A DNA stretch of 28,615 bases from an uncultured Bacteroidales bacterium. GTDB taxonomy: Bacteria; Bacteroidota; Bacteroidia; Bacteroidales; P3. The notes under the pieces were generated by a model that worked only from the letters and a program-made list of their open reading frames with translations, had not been told where the DNA came from and made no database searches. Shown one piece after another: positions 1 through 7,703 of the stretch (its first letter is position 1; each line of letters begins with the position of its first letter). The stretch spans positions 1-28,615 of the forward strand of contig CALGGY010000144.1 of the NCBI GenBank assembly GCA_937915785.1, read 5' to 3'. The position numbers and the translations under genes are program-made.

Positions 1-45
1 TTGATAAATGGACAAGTGATTGTTAATAAATAAATTAGCAAACAC

Positions 46-327
46 TTGTCCAAATCGCATATTTCTCGTGTTTTTGTAACTGAACATAAAAAACAAAAGA
101 AATATGCGTACAAAGTTAGAAAAAAAATTCTGACAAAACTGGAACTTTCAGCGGTATTTTTTCAAACAATCGACTTATTCCGCCATACAGAGCCGAGCGA
201 GCTCATCGACAACGCATTGGAAAACAGATATTTCAATGCGAAATACAAGCCGTCGGAAATTGTGGAGGAGCTTCTCGCCAATTACAACGGCGGCTGCACC
301 TGCATCGAAGCCGCTGCGCCACAATAG
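46..327 (+). CDS. unidentified short ORF upstream of the transposase remnant
   Basis: This 93-codon frame would start at TTG. The N-terminal third is lysine-rich and the C-terminal half acidic. I recognise no family, signal peptide or membrane segment. It overlaps, in another frame, the start of the recognisable transposase remnant, so it may be decayed IS sequence and not a gene. A 9-bp inverted repeat (GGACAAGTG at 10-18, CACTTGTCC at 43-51) lies over its start. Confidence that it is expressed is low. Confidence 0.15.
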   Translation: MSKSHISRVFVTEHKKQKKYAYKVRKKILTKLELSAVFFQTIDLFRHTEPSELIDNALENRYFNAKYKPSEIVEELLANYNGGCTCIEAAAPQ

Positions 328-751
328 TTTGAAACTGCCCGACATACTCGGCTACGACCGCGGCGGACGCGGAGTGAAGGAAGCCTGTGGCGTGGAGGTG
401 CTGACGCCCTAGCCCCCAAAGAGGACGGACACGGAACATGAGAATAGGAAGAAGCGACAGCTCTTCCGAAGAAGGGCGGCAATCGAGCCGCTTATCGGAC
501 ACATCAAGTCAGACTGCCGAATGGAACGCAACTACCTCTGGGAAGAGGTCTCTTCCACTATGAACGCACAGCTCTCCAGTGCGGTATGGAACCTCAAAAA
601 GTATATGGAAAAGCTCAAGAAGGCTTTTCTTCTGCTCTTTTGGCAGGTGCGTTACACCGTAAACAACATCCTCTCCATACCAACATACCGTACTTCATCA
701 CCCTGCCGACTTGGAATTATTGAAAGAAAGTGTGGAATGTGCGATTTTTAA
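311..751 (+). pseudogene. IS5-type transposase, C-terminal remnant with in-frame stop
   Basis: The frame that begins near 311 reads through an in-frame TAG at 408-410 and then gives the C-terminal block of IS5-type DDE transposases: an arginine-rich FRRRAAIEPLIGHIKSD segment carrying the catalytic Glu, followed by MERNYL and SSAVWNLKKYMEKLKK. The N-terminal two thirds, including both catalytic Asp residues, are absent from the window. The element ends at 759 with a terminal sequence that recurs at 26878-26925. The protein is truncated and interrupted, so it should be inactive. Family-level assignment is firm; the exact IS subgroup is not. Confidence 0.75.
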
Positions 752-759
752 GGACGGAC
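712..759 (-). repeat. IS right terminal sequence, identical to MITE end
   Basis: These 48 bases are the exact reverse complement of 26878-26925. Read inward from the end they begin GTCCGTCCTTAAAAATCG. The element is followed by TA at 760-761, consistent with a TA target duplication. The terminal G plus that TA form the TAG stop of the gene on the other strand. Confidence 0.85.
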
Positions 760-2126
760 TAATTAATCATATACTTTTCAAAAAGATAAGGAGAAAATGC
801 AGACAACTTTCTTTTTAATGACTGCTCCATTTCTGACATAAATGATGGAGGTGCGGTATCGCCACGAATCTCCAAAGCCTTATCCAGGTACTTGACAGAC
901 AATTCCACATCATCGGAAAATAAATAAAAATCCGCAGCCACCAATGCAGCAAGATAAGCTGCTGCATTCAAATCATCAGGTATGTAGGATCGACCTTTTC
1001 TTGTCACACGGTCGTCCCAAATGTCGATTGCTTTTTCAATATTCGATAATCCCAGTTCATATTCAGATAATTCCCCCAGCTGTAAAACACCCATCCTACT
1101 ATAGTATATTACATTGCTCAACCGGTAGGGTTCAAAGGCAACACCTAACTCAAAATAATGCACTGCTTTTTTGTAATCCTTTTTTTCTTGATACACTTCT
1201 CCTAATGTAAAGAAGGTTTGAGAATGAGGATCTATAGAAATGCTTTTTAAAGCATTTCTTTCCGCATCATACAATCGGCCTTCTTTTCTATCTATTTCAG
1301 ACATATATGAAAGACAAGCGGCTTCAGTGCCTGATAGGTATTCACTTTTATGTGATTGCATGATGTTAAGGCATTGTTTAAAAGCACTATATGCTTGTGT
1401 GTTATTCTCTAATTCAAAGTAGTTTACACCAAGATTGTATGCTGTAAGACTTGATAAATCGTAGTGTAAAGACGTTCTATAAGCATCAACTGCATTATTC
1501 AAATCTCCATTTCCGTGGTACGCACATCCCAGTTCAAAATATAAACTCGCTCTTACTTTGTTTGAAGTGGCTATGCTAATTCCTTTTTTGCAAGATTGAA
1601 TAGCCAAATTATATTCCTTTGATTCGTTGTATTGGAAAGCATCAAGGTAATATTCTCGATCGGTTTTATTGGATTCGCCATTAAGTATTATAAGTTTGTT
1701 ACCGTTTATTTGTATCGGTCCTAGTCTCTGTATAGCTGATTGTCCGAGAAGCAAAGGTGCTGATAGAGTTTTAATTATTGAAGCTTTTACATTACGCAGC
1801 TTTAACCCTCCAATTTCAATTTCTCGCAAATTTATCTCCATGCCTTCAACAGCATCCCCATTAGCAATGCTGTAATAAGTGGTGCGCCCAAGATCGTTCT
1901 CTGTCAGGTAGCCATTTTTCAGCATGAAAGCAGCCTCAGATAACGACATGGAGACATCATCGGCACCTGTGTCAAATAGCATTTTCAGAGGAAGCCCATT
2001 TACTTTGCATGGTACATAATATGTAGTGCCATTACCACTACGTTCCATATTTATCACTGTTTGTGCCCTGTTTAATGTAAAGGTCGCCATAAGCAGTAAA
2101 ATAATAAAAAAATTTTTTTTGGACAT
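759..2126 (-). CDS. secreted retropepsin-like aspartic protease with TPR repeats
   Basis: The 455-residue product starts with a signal peptide (about 1-21, ending NRAQ) and should act outside the cytoplasm. Residues ~25-150 form a clan AA (retropepsin-like) domain: the catalytic FDTGADD lies at 51-57 with Asp52, and LLGQSAIQRLG near 126-137 is the second family signature. From ~155 onward come several TPR helices (for example AYHGNGDLNNAVDAYRTSL), suggesting a peptide- or protein-binding arm. A role in local proteolysis of envelope proteins is inference. The C-terminus ends at the IS junction: the TAG stop uses one IS base and the TA target, so the original tail may be longer. A GGAGG lies about 20 bases before the ATG. 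Confidence 0.85.
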   Translation of the reverse strand: MSKKNFFIILLLMATFTLNRAQTVINMERSGNGTTYYVPCKVNGLPLKMLFDTGADDVSMSLSEAAFMLKNGYLTENDLGRTTYYSIANGDAVEGMEINLREIEIGGLKLRNVKASIIKTLSAPLLLGQSAIQRLGPIQINGNKLIILNGESNKTDREYYLDAFQYNESKEYNLAIQSCKKGISIATSNKVRASLYFELGCAYHGNGDLNNAVDAYRTSLHYDLSSLTAYNLGVNYFELENNTQAYSAFKQCLNIMQSHKSEYLSGTEAACLSYMSEIDRKEGRLYDAERNALKSISIDPHSQTFFTLGEVYQEKKDYKKAVHYFELGVAFEPYRLSNVIYYSRMGVLQLGELSEYELGLSNIEKAIDIWDDRVTRKGRSYIPDDLNAAAYLAALVAADFYLFSDDVELSVKYLDKALEIRGDTAPPSFMSEMEQSLKRKLSAFSPYLFEKYMIN

Positions 2127-2174
2127 GCTTTATATTTTTTACCTCCCCCCGAAGCCTCCAACGGGAATTATACA

Positions 2175-2413
2175 TAAAAAAGAAAGGCATGAGACTTATG
2201 TGCTCATGTCCGTCATGTTGTAGGCTTCTGCACACCTATCAGGAACGGGTGGTATGGAACTCGTCTCACGCCTGAAGGTATGCGGTTGTATATAGCATAC
2301 ACAACAAGCGAAAGCATAAAGCTCCGTCCTCCTGATGTGGTTTTTGCAGAATTTTACAACAAAGGACAATTTTGCAATGCTTTTCTTGCCGCTTACTTTT
2401 CTCGCGTAAGCGG
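2175..2413 (-). ncRNA. candidate structured RNA or attenuated leader
   Basis: A TATCTTTG box at 2417-2424 on the minus strand predicts a start near 2412. The transcript would begin with an 8-bp hairpin (CCGCTTAC 2389-2396 with GTAAGCGG 2406-2413). Near the 3' end, GGCGTGAGAC (2263-2272) can pair with GTCTCATGCC (2186-2195), while CATGAG (2203-2208) can pair with part of the same arm (2188-2193), giving two mutually exclusive structures. A U-rich run follows at 2174-2184. It could be a free small RNA or an attenuator before the retropepsin gene. I do not recognise an Rfam family. Confidence 0.35.
2213..2317 (-). CDS. possible 34-codon leader ORF
   Basis: A short frame begins at ATG 2315-2317, ten bases after a GGAGG sequence, which is unusual in a phylum that rarely uses Shine-Dalgarno sites. 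It encodes MLSLVVYAIYNRIPSGVRRV and continues to a TGA at 2213-2215, between the two competing stems of the candidate RNA. The position would suit a leader peptide. No family is recognised and coding is unproven. Confidence 0.2.
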   Translation of the reverse strand: MLSLVVYAIYNRIPSGVRRVPYHPFLIGVQKPTT

Positions 2414-2416
2414 TTG

Positions 2417-2424
2417 CAAAGATA
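2417..2424 (-). promoter_or_regulatory. Bacteroidota -7 box (TATCTTTG)
   Basis: The minus strand reads TATCTTTG, an exact TAnnTTTG box. It points toward the candidate RNA and the retropepsin gene. No clear TTTG -33 element was found at the usual distance. Confidence 0.5.
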
Positions 2425-2510
2425 CGATTTTTTTCGGAATGGGGAAAAATATTTTGCAGTGTCGCAAAAAAAGTGTGTATTTGCGGAAAACTTTAAAACA
2501 CACGCAGACA

Positions 2511-2713
2511 TGATAAACATAGCATTATTCGGAGCTCCAGGAGCCGGCAAGGGCACCAAGTCCAAAATGTTAGTCGAAAAATACAATCTAACCTACGTAT
2601 CCACCGGCGAGGCTTTGCGCAAAGAAATTGCCAACAAAACCGAACTCGGGCTCCGCATCAAGGACATAATGGACGCCGACCAGCTGGTGTCGGACGAATT
2701 TGTGGTGGAGTGA
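2511..2713 (+). pseudogene. adk: adenylate kinase, 5' fragment
   Basis: The 67-residue product from ATG 2511 is the N-terminus of adenylate kinase: the P-loop GAPGAGKGT at residues 8-16, then LTYVSTGEALRKEI and LVSDEFVVE of the NMP-binding region. It stops abruptly at TGA 2711-2713, where family members continue for at least 120 residues through the LID and C-terminal domain. The fragment cannot transfer phosphate between ATP and AMP. As adk is normally essential, a complete copy should exist elsewhere, making this a partial duplication or recombination scar. Confidence 0.85.
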
Positions 2714-2887
2714 AAAATAAAAGCAAAGCACTGCTCAGAAAGCAGCAACGCTTTGTAACAACAAGAGTGGGTTGCCATACGGGCCGATATTTCGTCCAAG
2801 CCAGCCTTTGTCATCCATCCACTCCTTGAGCCTGCCGATGGAATCACGGTCGCAGGAATTTTACCTGTCTATCCACCAAAATCGTTC
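2714..2887. other. gene-poor stretch with an unidentified ORF scrap
   Basis: No intact gene is visible after the adk break. On the minus strand about 40 codons read RLKEWMDDKGWLGRNIGPYG and neighbouring residues before a stop near 2736. It looks protein-like but starts after a stop codon and matches no family I know. It is probably a fragment of a deleted gene. Confidence 0.3.
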
Positions 2888-3049
2888 CAAATATCATAGT
2901 CTATGATAGTTAACACCAAAGAAGAAGGAGTTTGGCAAAATCACAACAAATAGTCAAATATCATGGAATAAGGCAGTTAATGAATAAGTATGGCGAAGCT
3001 GAAAAAAATATTCGATAACACTCAAATATCTTATTCCAAGATAGTTAAC
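2888..3049 (+). repeat. three ~27-bp dyad repeats at 67-68 bp spacing
   Basis: Related units start at 2888, 2955 and 3023. Each begins CAAATATC and ends AGTTAA. The first and third hold different but self-complementary cores (ATCATAG/CTATGAT and ATCTT/AAGAT), so dyad symmetry is kept while sequence changes; the middle unit has lost it. The intervals are about 40 bp each and unrelated to one another. The array lies just before a parS-like site. It could be protein-binding iterons or a relic array. Confidence 0.55.
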
Positions 3050-3054
3050 CTAAA

Positions 3055-3070
3055 TGTTTCACGTGAAACA
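3055..3070. promoter_or_regulatory. parS: parS-like chromosome partition site 1
   Basis: TGTTTCACGTGAAACA matches the 16-bp palindromic ParB (Spo0J) binding consensus TGTTNCACGTGAAACA at every base. It lies 14 bases beyond the mnmG stop codon. Confidence 0.85.
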
Positions 3071-3083
3071 TATGCAAAAAAGG

Positions 3084-4976
3084 CTATTTTTCGCCCCTGC
3101 TGATGTAGATAATCAGCACCGAAATATCAGCTGGCGAAACGCCACTTATACGCGAGGCCTGCCCTACTGTCTTGGGCCGCATTTTCGAGAGCTTTTCGCG
3201 TGCCTCGTAGCTGAGCGACTGCAATGCGTAATAATCGAAATCTTCTTTTAGCGGCACATCCTCGTATTTCAATATTTTATTGGCAACATCCTGTTCCTTG
3301 TCGATGTAATTCTGATATTTTACCAGTACCTCGGCGTATTCCACGCACTCGTCGTGAAGGTTTGTCGGTATTTGGGAAATACATTGCTGCAACGTCGGTG
3401 AAACTGAGAGCAGATTGGATATATGCAATTGTGGACGAAGAAGGAGGTTCTGTAACTTAACCTTCTGGTCTATTTCGGGAGTGGAAGTTTCGAGGAGCAT
3501 AGGATTTGCATCGGCAGGAGCAATGGCGGTTGAGGAAATACAATCCATTATCTGTTTGGAGAAATGCAACTTCTCCTCTACCCTACGCATACGCTCATCG
3601 GAAGCCAAGCCTAACTGGTTCGAGAGTGGTGTGAGCCGTACGTCGGCATTGTCCTGCCGCAGCAGAATACGATATTCGGCCCTTGAGGTGAACATACGGT
3701 AAGGTTCGTCAACACCTTTGGTAACAAGGTCGTCGATAAGCACAGCGATGTACGACTGAGTGCGATTCATTACAAACGAGGGACGGCCTTTCAGCTTAAG
3801 CGCAGCATTGATGCCCGCCACAAGTCCCTGCGAGGCGGCCTCTTCGTAACCAGTGGTGCCGTTGATTTGTCCGGCAAAGTAAAGGTTTTCAACACACTTG
3901 GATTCAAGGGTATATGATAATTGCGTGGGAGGAAAATAGTCGTATTCGATGGCGTAGCCAGGCTTGTAGATACGTGCTTTTTCGAAACCTTTAATCGAGT
4001 GCAACGCATCTATCTGCACGCTCAACGGCAACGATGAAGAAAAACCGTTTACATAAAACGAATTAGTTGAACGTCCTTCGGGCTCGATAAAAAGCTGGTG
4101 ACGGTCCTTGCCGGAAAAACGTTCTATTTTGTCCTCTATGGAAGGGCAGTAACGAGGTCCAACCCCCTGAATACGTCCGGTAAACATAGGTGATTTGTCG
4201 AAACCAGTACGCAAAATATCGTGAGTGCGTTCGCTGGTGTAGGCCAAAAAACAGGATTTCTGCTCGGCAAGTCTCGGAGTATCGGTAAAGGAGAATTTAC
4301 CCACTTTTTCGTCACCTCTCTGCTCGGTGAGGACAGAAAAGTCGATAGTCCGGCCATCAACACGCACGGGGGTGCCAGTCTTAAGTTTAGCAACCTCGAA
4401 ACCAAGGTCTTTCAGCTGGTCGGAGAGTCCGATGGCGGGCTGTTCGCCGATACGTCCTGCCGAGAAGGTGGTCTCGCCTATGTACACCCGTCCGTTGAGG
4501 AAAGTACCGTTGGTGAGGATCACGGCTTTGGCGAGTATGGTAAGGCCGAGTTTAGTCTCAACTCCAGTAACGCAGCTGTTTTCGGTAGTTACCGCCACCA
4601 CTTCGTCCTGCCAAAGCGAGAGGTTGGGGGTGTTTTCAAGAATATTGCGCCAGAAACGGGAGAAACGCATCTTGTCGCACTGTGCGCGGGGGCTCCACAT
4701 GGCGGGACCTTTTGAGAGGTTAAGCGTGCGGAACTGTATCATGGTGTTGTCCGTAACTATGCCGGAGAAACCGCCGAGGGCGTCGATCTCGCGCACTATC
4801 TGACCTTTGGCCACGCCACCCATGGCGGGGTTGCACGACATCTGGCAGATGGTGTCGAGGTTTTGGGTTATCAAAAGGGTGTCCATACCTAAGTTGGCTG
4901 CCGCCGCCGCCGCCTCGGCACCTGCATGTCCAGCTCCAACAACAATTATATCGTAGCTACCAAAAATCATCTCCAA
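3084..4976 (-). CDS. mnmG: tRNA uridine-5-carboxymethylaminomethyl modification enzyme MnmG
   Basis: With MnmE, MnmG uses FAD, methylene-tetrahydrofolate and glycine or ammonium to build the cmnm5 group on U34 of certain tRNAs in the cytoplasm. The 630-residue length is normal. The dinucleotide fold VVGAGHAGAEAA lies at residues 12-23, MSCNPAMGG and KGQIVREIDALGG follow near 46-69, and the GidA signature GPRYCPSIEDKI is present mid-protein. The C-terminal helical domain that docks MnmE is complete. The gene is framed by parS-like sites on both sides, and mnmG is classically near chromosomal origins. ATG 4976 is used; a second Met lies two codons later. Confidence 0.97.
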   Translation of the reverse strand: MEMIFGSYDIIVVGAGHAGAEAAAAAANLGMDTLLITQNLDTICQMSCNPAMGGVAKGQIVREIDALGGFSGIVTDNTMIQFRTLNLSKGPAMWSPRAQCDKMRFSRFWRNILENTPNLSLWQDEVVAVTTENSCVTGVETKLGLTILAKAVILTNGTFLNGRVYIGETTFSAGRIGEQPAIGLSDQLKDLGFEVAKLKTGTPVRVDGRTIDFSVLTEQRGDEKVGKFSFTDTPRLAEQKSCFLAYTSERTHDILRTGFDKSPMFTGRIQGVGPRYCPSIEDKIERFSGKDRHQLFIEPEGRSTNSFYVNGFSSSLPLSVQIDALHSIKGFEKARIYKPGYAIEYDYFPPTQLSYTLESKCVENLYFAGQINGTTGYEEAASQGLVAGINAALKLKGRPSFVMNRTQSYIAVLIDDLVTKGVDEPYRMFTSRAEYRILLRQDNADVRLTPLSNQLGLASDERMRRVEEKLHFSKQIMDCISSTAIAPADANPMLLETSTPEIDQKVKLQNLLLRPQLHISNLLSVSPTLQQCISQIPTNLHDECVEYAEVLVKYQNYIDKEQDVANKILKYEDVPLKEDFDYYALQSLSYEAREKLSKMRPKTVGQASRISGVSPADISVLIIYISRGEK

Positions 4977-5026
4977 TAATTATTCGTGATTGTTTATCTT
5001 ACTTATTTACGGCATTTTAGCACCAA

Positions 5027-5042
5027 TGTTTCACGTGAAACG
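5027..5042. promoter_or_regulatory. parS: parS-like chromosome partition site 2
   Basis: TGTTTCACGTGAAACG matches the ParB-site consensus at 15 of 16 positions, with only the last base differing. It sits about 50 bp upstream of the mnmG start, between mnmG and ybeY. Confidence 0.75.
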
Positions 5043-5123
5043 TTATTTTTCTTTGCTGATTGTCCTCGTTTCAGTGAACTGTGAACAGTTATGAGTGACC
5101 AGTGGGGTTTAACATATGAAAAT

Positions 5124-5186
5124 GCGACTTCGACAAGTTCAACCACCGGGTAGGCTTTGCGGTTATTGGGTCTGTCGAAGTGCCGC
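5124..5186. repeat. imperfect inverted repeat between ybeY and mnmG
   Basis: The arms GCGACTTCGACA (5124-5135) and TGTCGAAGTGCCGC (5173-5186) are nearly complementary around a ~37-base loop. It resembles dispersed intergenic stem-loop repeats seen in Bacteroidota. There is no U-run directly after either arm, so it is not a simple terminator. Confidence 0.45.
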
Positions 5187-5224
5187 TTTGTTTAACTGAT
5201 AACTCAAAAATAATTGCACATTAT

Positions 5225-5650
5225 TCATTGAAATTTTTCCAATATTTTCAAGGCTTCGTTTTCTTTCTGTCGCATGGCATCGGCTTCGGCGGGGGTTTTG
5301 TCCTTGCCTCCCAACAAGTGAAGCACTCCGTGGATGATGACACGGTGCAACTCCTGCTCGAAAGAGCAGCCGAAAGTCCTGGCGTTCTCACCTACCCTGT
5401 CGATGCTAATTAAAATGTCGCCCGAAATGATGACGCCTTCCACATAGTCGAAAGTGATGATGTCGGTATAGGTGTCGTGGTTCAGATATTCTTGGTTGAC
5501 TTTCAAAATATATTCATCGGAACAAAACAGATAACCTATGTCCCCTACCCTCTTTTTTTGTTTTTCCACCACTTGGGTGATCCATTTTTTGAGTCGCGTT
5601 TTTTCTTTTAAAGAAAATTTTATGTCGTTGTTGGAAAATGTTATTGCCAT
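5225..5650 (-). CDS. ybeY: endoribonuclease / rRNA maturation factor YbeY
   Basis: YbeY is a zinc-dependent endoribonuclease of 16S rRNA 3' maturation and ribosome quality control. The 141-residue protein has the UPF0054 core: YLNHDTYTDIITFDY near 56-69, then the metal site HGVLHLLGGKD with His107, His111 and Asp117. Many family members have a third His in the HxxxHxxxxxH motif; here Asp takes the distal place, which seems common in this phylum. It sits between the RsbW-like gene and mnmG, all on the minus strand. Confidence 0.93.
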   Translation of the reverse strand: MAITFSNNDIKFSLKEKTRLKKWITQVVEKQKKRVGDIGYLFCSDEYILKVNQEYLNHDTYTDIITFDYVEGVIISGDILISIDRVGENARTFGCSFEQELHRVIIHGVLHLLGGKDKTPAEADAMRQKENEALKILEKFQ

Positions 5651-5804
5651 AGCGTTTTTAGTTCAAATTGATTTTTAGAGATTACGAAAGAAAAAACGAA
5701 ATCTATCGTTATCAAATTAATATTCAAGTGGTTAAATAGTAATACTGGAGCTTTTTCCTCGTTTTCCTTGCCATAAAAAATGTTTTTTGGTAAGTTTTAC
5801 GGGT

Positions 5805-5999
5805 TTAATCGGCGGAAGAGGAGTTATCATCGGCAGATTTTTCGTCGAAAAGTGAAATGCCGAGACAGACAATTCCGGAGCCAAGCAAAAGAAAATAAAT
5901 TTTAGTATCCAAATTTACTCCAAGTGTGATAAGTACACAAACTGTTAGTCCAAGGGCTATTCCTAAAATTTTTAACAGGGTGCTTAATATTGGTTTCAT
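5805..5999 (-). CDS. small two-helix membrane protein
   Basis: The 64-residue product has two hydrophobic segments (about residues 5-26 and 34-48) and an acidic, Ser/Asp-rich tail (EKSADDNSSSAD). It is probably an inner-membrane protein. No family is recognised. It lies between the RsbW-like gene and ybeY in the same direction with normal spacing. Coding is supported by the clean start, the hydrophobic pattern and lack of a competing frame. Confidence 0.6.
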   Translation of the reverse strand: MKPILSTLLKILGIALGLTVCVLITLGVNLDTKIYFLLLGSGIVCLGISLFDEKSADDNSSSAD

Positions 6000-6186
6000 G
6001 ATTTTAGTGGTCTGTGAACTGTGTTTTTGTTATTTGAGAACTGCGTTAGGAACCATTGATGTTTCAATATATTTTTTTCTCCTGCTCGTTTACACTTGCG
6101 AGATCTTGTAAATTTGGTAAATTATGTTTAGCTTTCGTCGAAAGAACGAAGAAACAAGGTTTGAAAATGGGCGAATTTATTAAAAA

Positions 6187-6651
6187 TCAAGCGGTTACCT
6201 GTTTCTTTTGGAAAAACGAGCTGAGGGTGTTTGCACGTTCCATGGACATTGCAGGTTCAACGCCTTGGATTCTGAAAAGCATTTTCACTTTTTTGCCATG
6301 GTTGGAGAACTGGCATTGGTCAGAAAGAACATTCATCAAGAAAATGCCTGTGCCCTGCTCGTTGTCGGTTGGCAGGTCGGTGTACTGTGTGTAGTCGAAA
6401 CCGTTGCCCTCGTCCTCCACAACAAAGGCAAGACCGCCCTTTGCGCGGGAATATTTGATGGTAACAGTTTTGTCGGGATCGCACTTATTGCCATGAACTA
6501 TCGCATTTTCAACGGCTTGCAGCACAGCCACGGAGATGGTGCCGAAATAATTATAGCAGTTGAAATCGGAGCATACCGATTCAAGATAAGCCTCAACTTG
6601 CGGTATATTGGCCTCAACCGATTGAATTTTAACAGTTTCCATATCAAACAT
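6187..6651 (-). CDS. RsbW-like anti-sigma / serine-threonine kinase ATPase
   Basis: The 154-residue protein is a single GHKL ATPase domain (HATPase_c_2). The N box is visible as AVENAIVHGNK (about 46-56) and the G1 box as VEDEGNGFDY (about 77-86), followed by GTGIFLMNVLSD, the lid and G2 region. Family members phosphorylate STAS-domain antagonists and bind sigma factors. No STAS partner or sigma gene is adjacent, so its target is unknown. It heads the minus-strand run that contains ybeY and mnmG and has its own TATCTTTG promoter box 18 bp upstream. The start could be ATG 6651 or the ATG three codons later. Confidence 0.88.
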   Translation of the reverse strand: MFDMETVKIQSVEANIPQVEAYLESVCSDFNCYNYFGTISVAVLQAVENAIVHGNKCDPDKTVTIKYSRAKGGLAFVVEDEGNGFDYTQYTDLPTDNEQGTGIFLMNVLSDQCQFSNHGKKVKMLFRIQGVEPAMSMERANTLSSFFQKKQVTA

Positions 6652-6668
6652 TTTTTGTAACGTATTAG

Positions 6669-6676
6669 CAAAGATA
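6669..6676 (-). promoter_or_regulatory. -7 box of the RsbW-like gene
   Basis: The minus strand reads TATCTTTG 18 bases upstream of the ATG, giving a very short leader. Confidence 0.6.
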
Positions 6677-6954
6677 CGGATTTTTTACTATTATCCAAAC
6701 TTTTGGACGGATTTTTTACAAAAACATTCAGTTGAAAACATAGTAACAAGGTGTATTTTAGGTTGATACGTTTTGAAATATTGTACAATTAAAAAGGACA
6801 CAATGTTGTTACAGGTGTTTTTGCCTTGGGCAACGAGCAAAAAAAATTTTCCGTTTTCTTGTTTTTGTCTGTAACATTTTGTACCTTTGCAACATCTATG
6901 ATGTGTATAAAAAAACAAATTCAAATAGTATAAATTATTAAATTTTAACGAATT
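6677..6954. promoter_or_regulatory. divergent intergenic region with plus-strand promoter
   Basis: This AT-rich gap between the RsbW-like gene and the DUF2589 cassette contains TACCTTTG at 6882-6889 on the plus strand, a good -7 box for the cassette. A TTTG at 6864-6867 is closer than the usual 19-21 bases, so the -33 element is uncertain. No gene or clear terminator is visible in the rest. Confidence 0.5.
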
Positions 6955-7629
6955 ATGGCAACAAACTTAGTAAACGAATTGAACAGTTTGGATTTCTCCA
7001 AATATATTGGAGGCCCTATGCAGGCAGCAGTTGATGCTCAAAATGCAGCATCAATGGCACAAGTAAACTTCATAAAAGAAGTAGGACTTATAAATGTCCG
7101 CGGTTTGGGAGAAATTTCAGAAAATGAAAATTCGGGAACAAATGCCCAACAAAATCCCACACGTGATGGAAACAATTCCCAAGAAACTACAGAAACAACC
7201 GAAAATAGGATGACCAGTGATGTGAGGATGGTTGACTTCAAGTATCAATCAATGGAAAATGGAAAGGTTGTGAATAAGGTTTTAACCGTTCCTTTCCTTA
7301 CATTGGTGTCCGTACCAGCACTCCGCATTACAGAGATGGAAATAGATTTCAACTGTAAACTCAACTCTGTGGCATCAAGCAACGTAGAAAAGGATTTCTC
7401 CATCGGCGGCTCGTTAAGTTTAAATGTGTGGAAAATCAAATTAAACGTATCAGCATCTTATAAATATAAGAGAAGTGATACAGAACAAGTAGAGAGGACA
7501 TACTCTATGAATGTGCACGTAAAAATCCAGAACGATGAAATGCCTGCGGGGTTGGATCGAGTTCTGAACATTTTAGAGAGTGAAATCAGGGCAGTTAACG
7601 AAACAACGACAACATCAACAAATTCTTGA
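6955..7629 (+). CDS. DUF2589 family protein
   Basis: The 224-residue protein shows the DUF2589 pattern. An N-terminal helix carries YIGGPMQAAVDAQNAASMAQ (residues 18-37) and VNFIKEVGL. A polar Asn/Thr-rich linker occupies ~55-85. A beta-rich domain contains VPFLTLVSVPALRITEMEID and ends with a helix MPAGLDRVLNILESEI. There is no signal peptide, so it is probably cytoplasmic. The function of DUF2589 is not established to my knowledge. It leads a three-gene unit with its own promoter; the next gene starts 74 bp downstream and shares the same motif order. Confidence 0.85.
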   Translation: MATNLVNELNSLDFSKYIGGPMQAAVDAQNAASMAQVNFIKEVGLINVRGLGEISENENSGTNAQQNPTRDGNNSQETTETTENRMTSDVRMVDFKYQSMENGKVVNKVLTVPFLTLVSVPALRITEMEIDFNCKLNSVASSNVEKDFSIGGSLSLNVWKIKLNVSASYKYKRSDTEQVERTYSMNVHVKIQNDEMPAGLDRVLNILESEIRAVNETTTTSTNS

Positions 7630-7703
7630 AAACATATTTGATAAATTAGCACATATCTTAATAAACAGAAAAGTTTTAAGAGAATAGAAAAGATAGAAGC
7701 ATA

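Noticed and set aside
2888..3049. CRISPR array made of three ~27-bp repeats with ~40-bp spacers
   Set aside because: Repeats differ too much from each other, one has lost its dyad, there are only three, and no cas gene is in the window.
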